Origin: Cytophagales bacterium
GTDB taxonomy: Bacteria; Bacteroidota; Bacteroidia; Cytophagales; Spirosomataceae
NCBI GenBank assembly: GCA_013298025.1
Contig: JAAFJE010000016.1
Span: 62,001 to 126,000 of the forward strand
Reading direction: 5' to 3'
Length of the DNA: 64,000 nt
The first letter of the stretch is position 1. Every line of letters begins with the position of its first letter. The notes beneath the pieces are model-generated. The model had not been told where the DNA came from and did no database searches. It worked only from the letters and a program-made list of their open reading frames with translations. Below, one piece after another: positions 1 to 9,009 of this stretch. Position numbers and translations under genes: made by a program.

Positions 1-142
1 CTTGTGTGCCTCTCAGTGCCGCAAAAAGTATTTGTTGCCCTGCTTGGCGAGAGTCGATGGTAAGCCCAACGATGCTTTGGTTTGGATTGCCAACAATACT
101 TGTAAAGGCAACATCTTTGATAATATCAGCTAATAATTTCAT
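1..142 (-). CDS. murE: MurE, UDP-N-acetylmuramyl-tripeptide synthetase (N-terminal part)
   Basis: Cytoplasmic Mur ligase that adds the third amino acid of the peptidoglycan stem peptide. Only the first 47 codons are in the window; the gene runs off the left edge. The start ATG is at 142. The N-terminus begins MKLLADIIKDV and contains GLTIDSRQ, which matches the MurE N-terminal substrate-binding domain. It follows ftsI with a gap of 73 bases and the same orientation, the standard order of the dcw cluster (rsmH-ftsL-ftsI-murE). Identification rests on this short stretch plus the context. Confidence 0.8.
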   Translation of the reverse strand, partial: MKLLADIIKDVAFTSIVGNPNQSIVGLTIDSRQAGQQILFAALRGTQ

Positions 143-215
143 GCGTAATAGTACTTTGTAAATGATTATAGTGTTGATAATCAGTTGTTTTTTAAACAGA
201 TAAGGCTTGGGTAAG

Positions 216-2342
216 TTATTGCAAAACCAAGTCGATGCTACGATTTTTGGTAAAAACTGTTCCCGGTGGAATACTTTGGCTGACTACCTTTCCAACGCCT
301 TTAAAATTGGCTCGTAAGCCTCGGTTTTCTAAGATGAAAAGGGCATCTCTGAGCGACATTCCCCTGATGTCGGGGACTTTATTCTTTTGGGTATATTTGG
401 GTTGAATCGTAATATTATCGGAATCTTTGGCTTTGTTACTGACCGAAAACCAGCCTTCTTCGTCGAGTTCTTGTTCGATGTTGAACTCTTTGTTGATTTC
501 TTTTAAATCAGAAGAATGCACAATCATTTTTGTTTGGGGAAAATTAACCGTTTTCTTGGCATCGGCAATCATGGGTTCGTGCATTTGGATGTCGGACGCA
601 TAAATTTTATCGGCAATTTCTTTGAAAACTGGAGCACAGGCATCGCTGGCATACAAGGCTTGGCGATTGAACCCATGCGGATTGTCTATCACTACGGCAA
701 TGCTGTAGCGAGGGCGGTCGGCAGGAAAATAGCCCATAAAAGAAGTATAATACATTCCTTCTCGGTATTTGCCGTTGATAAGTTTTTGCGACGTGCCTGT
801 TTTACCTGCAATTTTGTACAAAGGATTGCTGATGTTTTGGGCAGTGCCTCGTTCGACCACACCTTCGAGCATTCTGCGGACTTTCTCTAAGGTTTGTTCC
901 GAACAAATAGGGTCTTCGTATTGGCGTTGCGAAAGGTGAAAATCTTCAATTACTTCGTCGGCAATTTGCGTTGAACGCACAATAATGGGCTGAATCCATT
1001 TGCCATTGTTGGCAATAGCATTATAGAAAGTGAGCATCTGCAAAGGCGTAATTAGCTCGCCATAGCCAATAGAATTCCAGTACATAGCCGTTTTGTCCCC
1101 TTTTTTGGGTTCACGAATGATAGGCGGCATATCGGGTTTTAGCTGGAATTGTAAAGGTTCTTTCAAATGAAATTTTTCTAAATATTCGTAGTATTTCCTT
1201 TGTTTACCGCCAAAATATTTCATCATCAGTTTCATGATGCCTACATTCGACGATAACTCAAATACTTCTTGTGCCGAAATAGTGCCGTGTCCGCCTTTTT
1301 TAGAGTCTTCAATTTTTGAATTTTGAAACCTGAAAACGCCATCGCCTGTGGCAACCAACTCTTCGTTGTTGAGTCCTGCCTCTTCAATCATGGCTATCAT
1401 CGAAGGCAGTTTGAATACCGAACCGGGGTCGGTGCGGCCTAGTACGGCGTGGTTGTAGGTTTCGGCATACGCCGTGCTGTCTTTGCCTACACGGGTGAGG
1501 TTGGTCATCGCTTTGATTTCGCCTGTGGCAACCTCCATCACAATTACGCAACCTTTTTCGGCATTGTATTGGCGTAAGGCGTGCATGAGCGAGGTTTCGG
1601 CTACGTCTTGAATATTGACATTCAGGGTGGTATGTACGTCTAGCCCTGCCACAGGAATGCTCTCTTCGCCTCCTTCGATGGGTCGCCAGCTACCGCCACC
1701 AATTTTTTCAAAAAGTCCTTTGCCCGGTGTACCCGACAAAGCCACATCGAAACTATTTTCGACCCCAACTTTGTCTTTATCTTTTTTATAACCGATGGTT
1801 CGGAAGCCCATTTTACCAAAAGGATTATACCGAACATTGATTTTTTCAAAAACGACACCGCCTTTAAATTTACCCGACCTAAAAATAGGCCATTGCTTCA
1901 TTTGCTTTACTTCTTGGTAATCTAAAAGTCTATCATTCAACACAATATAACTTTCTTGTCGGCGGCGAGCCAAATCTATTTTAGCATAGTAATCTTCATA
2001 GCTTTTATCATTGAAAAACGTAGCCAATTTTCTACACAACGAATCAATGCCTTCTTCATAAATCTTGCGGTTGCGTTTGTTTCGCATACTCACCAAGGGG
2101 TCGAAACCAAGCTTGTATTTGGGCAAAGACGTTGCCAATAAACTGCCGTCGTCGGCATAAATATTACCCCGAACAGCCTCAATAATACGTTGACGCACAT
2201 ACGATTGCGAAGCTTTTTCTCGTAAACGAGGGCCATCAATGCGTTGAATATAAATGATACGCCAAACGATACCCAGAGCAAAAAAGATAATGCATAAAAA
2301 AACGATACGGATTCGTAATACAATACTTTTCTTGATATTCAT
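216..2342 (-). CDS. ftsI: FtsI/PBP3-type septal peptidoglycan transpeptidase with PASTA domain
   Basis: Class B penicillin-binding protein that cross-links septal peptidoglycan in the periplasm. A single membrane anchor spans residues 8-30, followed by the PBP dimerisation domain and the transpeptidase domain. The catalytic motifs are visible: SVFK at 308-311 (SxxK, active serine), SSN in ELSSNVGIM, and KTGT in IAGKTGTSQK. The last ~55 residues (from VPDIRGMSLRDAL) form one PASTA domain, common in Bacteroidota FtsI/SpoVD-like proteins. It lies between ftsL and murE in the dcw cluster. Start ATG at 2342. Confidence 0.93.
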   Translation of the reverse strand: MNIKKSIVLRIRIVFLCIIFFALGIVWRIIYIQRIDGPRLREKASQSYVRQRIIEAVRGNIYADDGSLLATSLPKYKLGFDPLVSMRNKRNRKIYEEGIDSLCRKLATFFNDKSYEDYYAKIDLARRRQESYIVLNDRLLDYQEVKQMKQWPIFRSGKFKGGVVFEKINVRYNPFGKMGFRTIGYKKDKDKVGVENSFDVALSGTPGKGLFEKIGGGSWRPIEGGEESIPVAGLDVHTTLNVNIQDVAETSLMHALRQYNAEKGCVIVMEVATGEIKAMTNLTRVGKDSTAYAETYNHAVLGRTDPGSVFKLPSMIAMIEEAGLNNEELVATGDGVFRFQNSKIEDSKKGGHGTISAQEVFELSSNVGIMKLMMKYFGGKQRKYYEYLEKFHLKEPLQFQLKPDMPPIIREPKKGDKTAMYWNSIGYGELITPLQMLTFYNAIANNGKWIQPIIVRSTQIADEVIEDFHLSQRQYEDPICSEQTLEKVRRMLEGVVERGTAQNISNPLYKIAGKTGTSQKLINGKYREGMYYTSFMGYFPADRPRYSIAVVIDNPHGFNRQALYASDACAPVFKEIADKIYASDIQMHEPMIADAKKTVNFPQTKMIVHSSDLKEINKEFNIEQELDEEGWFSVSNKAKDSDNITIQPKYTQKNKVPDIRGMSLRDALFILENRGLRANFKGVGKVVSQSIPPGTVFTKNRSIDLVLQ

Positions 2343-2444
2343 GGATAAAACAGTCTTAGTAAATGAATACAGTATGAAAGAAGATTACCGATGTTGGAAT
2401 TGAGTAAAGGGCTTTGTTTTTCCCAAACTTAGGTTGTTGCTATG

Positions 2445-2828
2445 TTACCAATCTTTCACAATGATTTTGGTGGGAGGCGTTTTGTTTTCTTCCAAGCCCA
2501 TTTTTTCTACCTTTTTAATTACCTCCGATTGTTTGCCAGCTTTCATAAAAGCCGCTTGTTGGGTGGTATAATCGGCCCTCACTTCCTCTAGCTCGGCTTT
2601 GGCTTTGTCGATGCGGTGAATCAGCCCTTCGGTATTGATAGACGAGCCAATGTATAAAATAATCAAAAAGCAAATCCACAAGATATAACGCAACTGAGTG
2701 GCGGGAAATTCGCCTCCCAATATTTTATCAGGACTAAAAATAGAATCAAAGAAAGCAAACAAACTCGCTCCTTTGCCCTTTACCTTTTCAGTAGATGAAG
2801 AAGGTTGTTTTGATACATTTCTTGCCAT
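2445..2828 (-). CDS. ftsL: FtsL-like cell division protein
   Basis: Small bitopic divisome protein of about 127 residues. A charged, Ser/Lys-rich cytoplasmic segment is followed by one membrane helix (YILWICFLIILYIGSSI) and a periplasmic coiled-coil-like stretch (KAKAELEEVRADYTTQQAA). The start is placed at MARNVSKQ (2828), because the eight codons upstream begin with a non-ATG codon. FtsL is poorly conserved, so the call depends on topology and on its place between rsmH and ftsI. This is the family usually called FtsL or S-adenosyl-methyltransferase-associated protein in Bacteroidota. Confidence 0.8.
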   Translation of the reverse strand: MARNVSKQPSSSTEKVKGKGASLFAFFDSIFSPDKILGGEFPATQLRYILWICFLIILYIGSSINTEGLIHRIDKAKAELEEVRADYTTQQAAFMKAGKQSEVIKKVEKMGLEENKTPPTKIIVKDW

Positions 2829-2852
2829 AGACTTCGTGATTGAGCTAGTCAA

Positions 2853-2880
2853 TTGTGAATGAGTGAGTTGTGAATGAGTG
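2853..2880. repeat. Two direct copies of a 13-base repeat in the rsmH-ftsL gap
   Basis: TTGTGAATGAGTG occurs at 2853-2865 and again at 2868-2880, in the 123-base gap between rsmH and ftsL. No function can be assigned; it could be replication slippage. Confidence 0.5.
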
Positions 2881-2951
2881 TAGGCTAGTATTAATCCTCA
2901 AATCTCCCCTACTATAATATTCACTAATTCACTAACTCGCTGATTAATAAA

Positions 2952-3863
2952 CTATTTTGCTACGGTTGCAATGCGTAATTTGGCACTGCGAGAGCGGTTG
3001 TTGCGGCCTAGTTCTTCGGGGCTTGCCTCAATTGGCTTACGAGAAACGGCTTCTAGCGGTTTTGTCACCGTTCCAAAAATAATGTCTTTTTGTAATTCGC
3101 CTGAAAAATTACCAGCCTTGATAAAGTTTTTGACCAAGCGGTCTTCGAGCGAATGGAATGTAATGACACACAAACGGCTGTCGGCATCTCGCAACAATTC
3201 GGGGGTTTGTGCCAAAAACTCTTCTACCACTTCCAATTCTTGATTTACCTCAATCCGAATGGCTTGAAATACCTGTGCAAAATACTTAAACTCCTTAAAT
3301 TTGGGGGCGTGTTGTTCTAAAATCGCCTTTAAGGCTGCCGTCGTTTCGATAGGGGCATTCGACCTCGCCGTATGAATGGCGGCTGCCAAGGTTTTCGCAT
3401 TTTTGATTTCGCCGTACATCCCAAAAATTTTATGGAGTTTTTCTTCGGGATATTCATTAATCACTTGGTATGCCGAAAGCTCGGCTTTTTGGTTCATTCG
3501 CATATCTAATGCCCCATCAAAACGAATCGAAAAACCTCTGCTAGGTTCATCAATTTGGTGCGAAGAAATGCCCAAATCGGCCAAAATGCCATCTACTTTT
3601 TTTACGCCATACAAACGTAAATATTTTTTGATATACCTAAAATTTGCTTCGATAAAAGTAAAACGCTTGTCGTCAATGGCTTGGGCGTTTTTCTTAGCGT
3701 CGGGGTCTTGGTCGAAAGCGTATAGCTTTCCTTTTTCGCCCAATTGAGCCAAAATAGCTTTAGAATGACCGCCACCGCCAAAGGTGACATCCACATAAAC
3801 GCCATCGGGACGAATATTCAACCCTTCAATACATTCTTCAAGCAAGACCGATTCGTGATACAT
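2952..3863 (-). CDS. rsmH: RsmH, 16S rRNA (cytosine-N4)-methyltransferase
   Basis: SAM-dependent methyltransferase that modifies C1402 of 16S rRNA together with RsmI; the older name is MraW. The start is set at MYHESVLLEE (3863), the conserved family N-terminus; a 20-codon upstream extension is not conserved-looking. The SAM-binding motif DVTFGGGGHSKAIL and GILADLGISSHQID are clear, and the end KLRIATVAK fits the family. It is the first gene of the dcw cluster here; no mraZ precedes it. A good promoter lies about 100 bases upstream. Confidence 0.95.
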   Translation of the reverse strand: MYHESVLLEECIEGLNIRPDGVYVDVTFGGGGHSKAILAQLGEKGKLYAFDQDPDAKKNAQAIDDKRFTFIEANFRYIKKYLRLYGVKKVDGILADLGISSHQIDEPSRGFSIRFDGALDMRMNQKAELSAYQVINEYPEEKLHKIFGMYGEIKNAKTLAAAIHTARSNAPIETTAALKAILEQHAPKFKEFKYFAQVFQAIRIEVNQELEVVEEFLAQTPELLRDADSRLCVITFHSLEDRLVKNFIKAGNFSGELQKDIIFGTVTKPLEAVSRKPIEASPEELGRNNRSRSAKLRIATVAK

Positions 3864-3966
3864 TTTATGATAAATTAACTGTTTGTTGCTAGAAAAAAAC
3901 GGTACTTTTATACCAAGATGCACCTATTTGGAGGCACAACCGCCCTCCTTTTCTAACTTAATCTTA

Positions 3967-3998
3967 CAAAAATACAGAAAAACTACAAGGCATTCCAA
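3967..3998 (-). promoter_or_regulatory. Bacteroidota-type promoter for rsmH and the dcw cluster
   Basis: On the minus strand there is TTG (3996-3998), a 21-base spacer, then TATTTTTG (3967-3974), which matches the -33 TTG / -7 TAnnTTTG consensus of Bacteroidota. Transcription would start near 3960, giving a leader of about 95 bases. The leader contains a small GGAGG/CCTCC hairpin (3930-3948). Confidence 0.5.
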
Positions 3999-4111
3999 CG
4001 GCACTCTAAATTAAGTGTAAAGAGAAGAATAAATTCATCCTAAATCCTAGGGGCTACAGATAATTAATAACTAAAATACAATTTTCATCTGCATATTTCA
4101 TTCTAATCTAT

Positions 4112-4119
4112 TAACTTTG
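4112..4119 (+). promoter_or_regulatory. Probable -7 box upstream of carB
   Basis: TAACTTTG matches TAnnTTTG and lies about 135 bases before the carB start. No clear TTG is seen at -33. The carB leader contains no riboswitch that I recognise. Confidence 0.4.
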
Positions 4120-4252
4120 TGCAATTTTTGAGCTTACCCCTCCTTGGAAGCCTAAAAATTGTACAAAATATTCTTGCACTAGCATTTAACTAATGTACGA
4201 ATAACCAAAGAACTATCAACGTATCAATTTTTAACTAACATAAAGTACAGCC

Positions 4253-7078
4253 GTGCCTAAAGACACATCCATCAAGTCCGTTCTTATCATTGGTTCAGGA
4301 CCAATTATCATCGGTCAGGCTTGCGAATTCGATTATTCTGGCTCGCAAGCGGCTCGCTCTCTTCGTGAAGAAGGCATCGAGGTTATTTTGATTAACTCGA
4401 ACCCCGCCACGATTATGACAGACCCTCTCAATGCAGACCATGTATATCTGAAGCCACTTGAGAAGAAATCGATTATTGAAATCTTAGAGAAACATAAAGT
4501 AGATGCCGTTTTGCCAACAATGGGTGGTCAGACGGCATTAAATTTAGCTATTGATTGCGACGCTGCGGGTATTTGGGAAAAATATGGTGTGCGTATCATT
4601 GGCGTGGACATCAAGGCCATCGAAACTACCGAAGACCGAGAGAAGTTCCGCTTAAAAATGCTAGAAATTGGCGTTGGGGTTTGTAAGGGTCGTACTGCTC
4701 GTTCTTTCTTGGAAGGAAAAGAAATTGCCCAAGAAACGGGCTTTCCGCTCGTTATTCGTCCTTCGTTTACACTCGGCGGTACTGGCGGTGGCTTTGTCAA
4801 TAGCCCTAAAGATTTTGATGCCGCCCTCAACAAAGGCTTGCACGCTTCGCCTGTACACGAAGTATTGGTAGAGCAGTCGATTATGGGTTGGAAAGAATAT
4901 GAATTGGAATTGCTCCGTGACAACCTCGGCAACGTAATTATTATCTGTTCGATTGAAAACTTCGACCCTATGGGTATCCATACGGGCGACTCAATCACAG
5001 TGGCACCTGCCATGACTTTACCCGATACCATTTATCAAAAAATGCGTGATATGGCCATCAAAATGATGAATGCCATCGGGAAATTTGCAGGTGGTTGTAA
5101 CGTACAGTTTGCCTTAAATCCAGAAAACGACGACATCATTGCTATCGAAATCAACCCTCGTGTATCTCGTTCGTCGGCTTTGGCTTCTAAAGCTACGGGG
5201 TATCCGATTGCTAAAATTGCCGCTAAAATGGCGATTGGTTACAACCTCGATGAGCTTACCAATGCTATCACGGGTTCTACGTCGGCTTTCTTCGAGCCTG
5301 CCCTCGACTACGTGATTGTAAAAGTGCCTCGTTGGAATTTCGATAAATTCCAAGGAGCAGATAAGAGCCTTGGTTTACAAATGAAATCGGTGGGTGAAGC
5401 CATGGGTATTGGTCGCAATTTCCAAGAAGCTTTGCAAAAGGCTTGCCAGTCGCTCGAAATCAAACGCAATGGTATGGGTGCCGATGGCAAGGGCTTGCAA
5501 GACCAAGAGGCCATCATGAAATCGTTGGCAAATCCTTCTTGGAATCGTCTTTTCCATATCTACGATGCCTTCAAAATGGGTATTTCGTTCAAAACGATTC
5601 GCAACCTTACCAAAATTGATAAATGGTTCTTGTACCAAATCGAAGACTTGGTAAGAGTTGAAAACGAACTCGAAAAATATAGCGTTCACAACGTATCAAA
5701 AGCCTTGTTGGAAGAAGCCAAACACAAAGGTTTTGCCGACCGCCAAATCGCTTATGCCCTTCGTTGCTTAGAGTCGGAGGTGTATGATTTACGTCAGAAA
5801 ATGGGTATTACCCGTGTTTACAAATGCGTGGACACCTGTGCTGCCGAATTTGAGGCTAAAACGCCTTATTTCTACTCTACTTTCTCGCAAGGTTCTGAAA
5901 CATTCGACAACGAATCGGCTGCTACGGAGAAGAAAAAAGTGATTGTACTAGGTTCTGGTCCCAACCGTATCGGACAAGGCATTGAGTTTGACTACTCTTG
6001 TGTACATGGTATTTTGGCAGCGAAAGAAGCAGGTTACGAGGCGATTATGATTAACTCGAACCCTGAAACCGTTTCGACCGACTTTGATATTGCTGATAAA
6101 TTGTACTTCGAGCCAGTTTTCTGGGAACACGTCTATGAAATCATTCAGCACGAAAAACCAGAAGGCGTGATTGTGCAGTTGGGCGGACAAACGGCATTGA
6201 AATTGGCAGAAAAACTTTCTAAATATGGTATCAAAATCATCGGTACGTCGTTTGAAGCCCTCGACTTGGCAGAAGACCGTGGTGCATTTTCTACTTTATT
6301 GAAAGAAAACAATATTCCTTACCCTAAATTTGGCGTATGCGAAGATGCTGATAATGCCGTAGAACTTGGCCGTGAATTGGGCTATCCGTTGTTGGTGCGT
6401 CCTTCTTACGTATTGGGTGGACAGTCGATGAAAATTGTGATTAATGAGCAAGAACTAGAACAACACGTAGTGGACATTCTGCGTGACATTCCGGGTAATA
6501 AAATCTTGCTTGACCACTTCCTCGAAAATGCCATCGAAGCCGAAGCCGATGCCATTTGCGATGGCGAAGATGTGTATATCATCGGTGTGATGGAACATAT
6601 TGAGCCAGCAGGTATCCACTCGGGCGATTCTCACTCGGTGCTACCTCCGTTCGATTTATCAGAAAACGTGATTCGTCAAATCGAAGAGCATACAAGAAAA
6701 ATCGCCGTGGCACTTCAAACCAAAGGCTTGATAAATATCCAGTTTGCGGTAAAAAATGAAATCGTATATATCATCGAAGCCAACCCTCGTGCTTCTCGTA
6801 CTGTGCCATTTATTTGTAAAGCTTACCAAGAGCCTTACGTGAATTTTGCTACGAAAGTGATGTTGGGGGCTAAAGTCAAAGATTTTAATTTTAGTCCTAA
6901 GAAAAACGGATGGGCTATCAAGATTCCAGTGTTCTCATTCAACAAATTCCCGAATGTAAACATGGAGCTTGGCCCAGAAATGAAATCGACAGGCGAAGCG
7001 ATTTACTTCATTGATTCGTTGAAAGACGAATTTTTCCGCAAAGTGTATAGCGAGAGAAATTTGTACTTGTCGAAATAA
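4253..7078 (+). CDS. carB: Carbamoyl-phosphate synthase large subunit, short form
   Basis: Makes carbamoyl phosphate from glutamine-derived ammonia, bicarbonate and two ATP for arginine and pyrimidine synthesis. Both ATP-grasp halves are complete: the first opens with GSGPIIIGQACEFDYSG near residue 12, the second with GSGPNRIGQGIEFDYSC near residue 565. The protein ends at ~941 residues, right after the second synthetase half (STGEAIYFIDS). The C-terminal MGS-like allosteric domain (about 130 residues in the 1073-residue E. coli enzyme) is therefore absent, a short form known from other Bacteroidota. The start is GTG at 4253. The small subunit carA is not in the window. Confidence 0.96.
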   Translation: MPKDTSIKSVLIIGSGPIIIGQACEFDYSGSQAARSLREEGIEVILINSNPATIMTDPLNADHVYLKPLEKKSIIEILEKHKVDAVLPTMGGQTALNLAIDCDAAGIWEKYGVRIIGVDIKAIETTEDREKFRLKMLEIGVGVCKGRTARSFLEGKEIAQETGFPLVIRPSFTLGGTGGGFVNSPKDFDAALNKGLHASPVHEVLVEQSIMGWKEYELELLRDNLGNVIIICSIENFDPMGIHTGDSITVAPAMTLPDTIYQKMRDMAIKMMNAIGKFAGGCNVQFALNPENDDIIAIEINPRVSRSSALASKATGYPIAKIAAKMAIGYNLDELTNAITGSTSAFFEPALDYVIVKVPRWNFDKFQGADKSLGLQMKSVGEAMGIGRNFQEALQKACQSLEIKRNGMGADGKGLQDQEAIMKSLANPSWNRLFHIYDAFKMGISFKTIRNLTKIDKWFLYQIEDLVRVENELEKYSVHNVSKALLEEAKHKGFADRQIAYALRCLESEVYDLRQKMGITRVYKCVDTCAAEFEAKTPYFYSTFSQGSETFDNESAATEKKKVIVLGSGPNRIGQGIEFDYSCVHGILAAKEAGYEAIMINSNPETVSTDFDIADKLYFEPVFWEHVYEIIQHEKPEGVIVQLGGQTALKLAEKLSKYGIKIIGTSFEALDLAEDRGAFSTLLKENNIPYPKFGVCEDADNAVELGRELGYPLLVRPSYVLGGQSMKIVINEQELEQHVVDILRDIPGNKILLDHFLENAIEAEADAICDGEDVYIIGVMEHIEPAGIHSGDSHSVLPPFDLSENVIRQIEEHTRKIAVALQTKGLINIQFAVKNEIVYIIEANPRASRTVPFICKAYQEPYVNFATKVMLGAKVKDFNFSPKKNGWAIKIPVFSFNKFPNVNMELGPEMKSTGEAIYFIDSLKDEFFRKVYSERNLYLSK

Positions 7079-7098
7079 GATAGGGTAATTGTTAAATA

Positions 7099-7130
7099 AA
7101 AGCTAACCAAAGGATATTTGGTTAGCTTTT
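7099..7130 (+). terminator. Rho-independent terminator of carB
   Basis: A perfect stem built on AGCTAACCAAA / TTTGGTTAGCT with a short loop, followed by a T-run, 20-50 bases after the carB stop. Confidence 0.8.
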
Positions 7131-7316
7131 ATCGTTATTGGAGCTTCAACGTTTTGTTGACTCTTACGAGGGATTTTTTCCTATCTTTTATATAGATTTT
7201 TTAGAAGGAAATACATGGGAAATAATTACAAGGGTCTAATCAAGAATGATTTAACCATACCCGATGTTTTAAATTATCCAAACTTATAAAATTGTCGGTC
7301 TGACAATAACGCCATT

Positions 7317-7799
7317 CTAGTTGGGTAATTTATCTTTCAAATAGCCATACGTCCAAGTCCCTGCAATGGCACTTAGCAATGTAATGATGACGGCTACAAA
7401 ACCACTACCAATTTGTGCAAACAATGGCCCTGGACACGCTCCCGTAATTGCCCAGCCTATGCCAAAAAGTAAGCCTCCATATATTTGTCCTTTTTGAAAT
7501 TTTTTAGGATGAAACACCACTTGCTCGCCAGCTAATGTTTTGATATTGAATTTCTTAATAAGAAAAACCGAAACCATGCCCACCACTACGGCACTGCCAA
7601 TGACACCGTACATGTGGAAACTTTGCAGACGGAACATTTCTTGTATTCTGAACCAAGAGATGATTTCGGCTTTGACAAACACAATGCCAAACAGGATTCC
7701 TACTACTAAATATTTAAGATTGGCAAGCCCCGTTTCGCTTTTTTTCATGGTATTGGGGGCTTCGCAAACAAATTCTTCTTGTTCTAAGGTCGATTTCAT
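7317..7799 (-). CDS. YeeE/YedE-related membrane protein (DUF6691 type)
   Basis: Polytopic inner-membrane protein of 160 residues, half of a split YeeE/YedE (TsuA-like) transporter. The family is implicated in uptake of thiosulfate or other sulfur compounds. About four hydrophobic segments are visible, with the characteristic KGQIYGGLLFGIGWAITG followed by ACPGP near the C-terminal half; the conserved Cys-Pro-Gly is the family signature. It follows the 190-residue partner by 21 bases and forms an operon with it. No rhodanese or sulfur dioxygenase gene lies next to the pair, so the substrate is not supported by context. Confidence 0.8.
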   Translation of the reverse strand: MKSTLEQEEFVCEAPNTMKKSETGLANLKYLVVGILFGIVFVKAEIISWFRIQEMFRLQSFHMYGVIGSAVVVGMVSVFLIKKFNIKTLAGEQVVFHPKKFQKGQIYGGLLFGIGWAITGACPGPLFAQIGSGFVAVIITLLSAIAGTWTYGYLKDKLPN

Positions 7800-7820
7800 G
7801 ATTGATAGAAAATAGAGTGA

Positions 7821-8393
7821 CTAAAAAAGTTTGAAAATCAGAGGTAAAAGCAAGTGCGTAGAAGCAAAACCGCCTACCATAAAGCAACAAGTGGCAATAA
7901 CCGAAGGTATTTGCAGGTTAGAAATGCCCATAATGGCGTGTCCCGACGTACAACCGCCAGCCCAACGTGTGCCAAAACCTACCAAAAAACCGCCCAAGAC
8001 AAAGAATATCAAGCCTTTTAAGGTAAAAATATTGTCTAAAGAAAAAATATCGGCAGGCATCAATCCCTCAAAATCTTGAATGCCCAAGGCTTGTAAAGCA
8101 GTAACGGTACTGGATGCAATGGCAATTGGCTCAGGATTTTTTAGGAAATTAGTGGCTAAAAATCCGCCTATGGCAATGCCCAAAACAAAGAACAAATTCC
8201 ACGCTTCTTTCTTCCAATCATATTTAAAGAAAGGGAGGTCGGCAGGAATACAAGCCGCACAAATATGTCGTAACGACGACGAAATGCCAAACGATTTGTT
8301 GCCAATGAGTAGAAGCGTTGGCACGGTTAGCCCAATCAGCGGCCCAGCCATATACCAAGGCCAAGGTTGTTTAATAAGTTCTAATAAGTCCAT
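7821..8393 (-). CDS. YeeE/YedE family membrane protein
   Basis: First gene of the two-gene pair, 190 residues, with several membrane segments. The signature VGFGTRWAGGCTSGHAIMG carries the conserved Gly-Cys-Thr-Ser-Gly-His motif of YeeE/YedE. Together with the next gene it would form a full transporter-sized unit for a sulfur species. The hydrophobic N-terminus starts MDLLELIKQPWPWYMAGPL. The substrate is inferred from family membership only. Confidence 0.82.
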   Translation of the reverse strand: MDLLELIKQPWPWYMAGPLIGLTVPTLLLIGNKSFGISSSLRHICAACIPADLPFFKYDWKKEAWNLFFVLGIAIGGFLATNFLKNPEPIAIASSTVTALQALGIQDFEGLMPADIFSLDNIFTLKGLIFFVLGGFLVGFGTRWAGGCTSGHAIMGISNLQIPSVIATCCFMVGGFASTHLLLPLIFKLF

Positions 8394-8548
8394 AAAATAG
8401 TTGTTTACTGTATTACTGCGTGATTTAGTATTTTGTTACGCCTCAATATTATTTTGCCTTTAGTGGCTGTTTTACAGTTGCTTATGAATGTTTTCTAAAA
8501 AATCATAAACAAAAAATCCTCGCTAGAAAAGCTTTTGCTGTTGTTTTA

Positions 8549-8585
8549 CCAATACAACAACCCGTAAAAAAAGTCGTTGTATTGG
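8549..8585. repeat. 10-bp inverted repeat upstream of the YeeE/YedE pair
   Basis: CCAATACAAC at 8549-8558 is repeated in inverse at 8576-8585, with a 17-base loop. It lies in a 600-base gene-free stretch (8394-9009), about 160 bases before the YeeE/YedE start, so it could be an operator or leader hairpin. No T-run follows. Confidence 0.4.
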
Positions 8586-8740
8586 CATAAATTAGGGGTT
8601 AGTGTCATAGAAAACAAGAGATATTCTATAAAATTTATAGATTTAATAGATAAATACTAAAGCTATAACAAATCAACATAAAAACAAACCCAAAAAGTTC
8701 TTCGGATGAGCTTTGGTATCTGCAAAAGTAGTACATAGAA

Positions 8741-8780
8741 AAAAGAGCCAATGTGATATTTGTTACATTGGCTCTTTTTC
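8741..8780 (+). terminator. Strong hairpin with T-run
   Basis: AAGAGCCAATGT pairs perfectly with ACATTGGCTCTT and is followed by TTTTTC on the plus strand; A-runs on the left mean that it could also act on the minus strand. No obvious gene ends just before it, so the transcript it terminates is not identified. Confidence 0.6.
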
Positions 8781-8832
8781 TTGTGAATAATCTTACAACA
8801 TGGTTGACGGACAAACGTAGTCGGTGATGGGG

Positions 8833-8922
8833 ATAATTTGAAGATTTGGTGATTTGAAAATTTGAAGATGGGGTGAGATGATTTGAAGATTTGAAAATTT
8901 GAAGATGAGGTGATTTGAAGCT
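8833..8922. repeat. Degenerate short tandem repeat, ATTTGAARATTTG type
   Basis: About 90 bases made of variants of GATTTGAAAATTTGAAGATG separated by GGTGA-like spacers. It is non-coding and lies between two terminator hairpins. It looks like slippage-prone low-complexity DNA. Confidence 0.6.
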
Positions 8923-8955
8923 GTTGTAGAGTAGCTTATCTGTTAAATTTGTATC

Positions 8956-9000
8956 AACAAAAAAAGCGGTAAAGATATTTCCTTACCGCTTTTTTGTTGA
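8956..9000 (-). terminator. Terminator of the fatty-acid hydroxylase gene
   Basis: A long near-perfect inverted repeat (CAACAAAAAAAGCGGTAA against TTACCGCTTTTTTGTTG) starts 10 bases after the stop codon of the gene on the minus strand. The T-run exists on both strands. Confidence 0.75.
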
Positions 9001-9009
9001 AATTCGTCA

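Noticed and set aside
4528-5689. Several long antisense frames in carB, and similar ones in the efflux pump gene
   Set aside because: They overlap strongly conserved genes on the other strand and show no recognisable domains.
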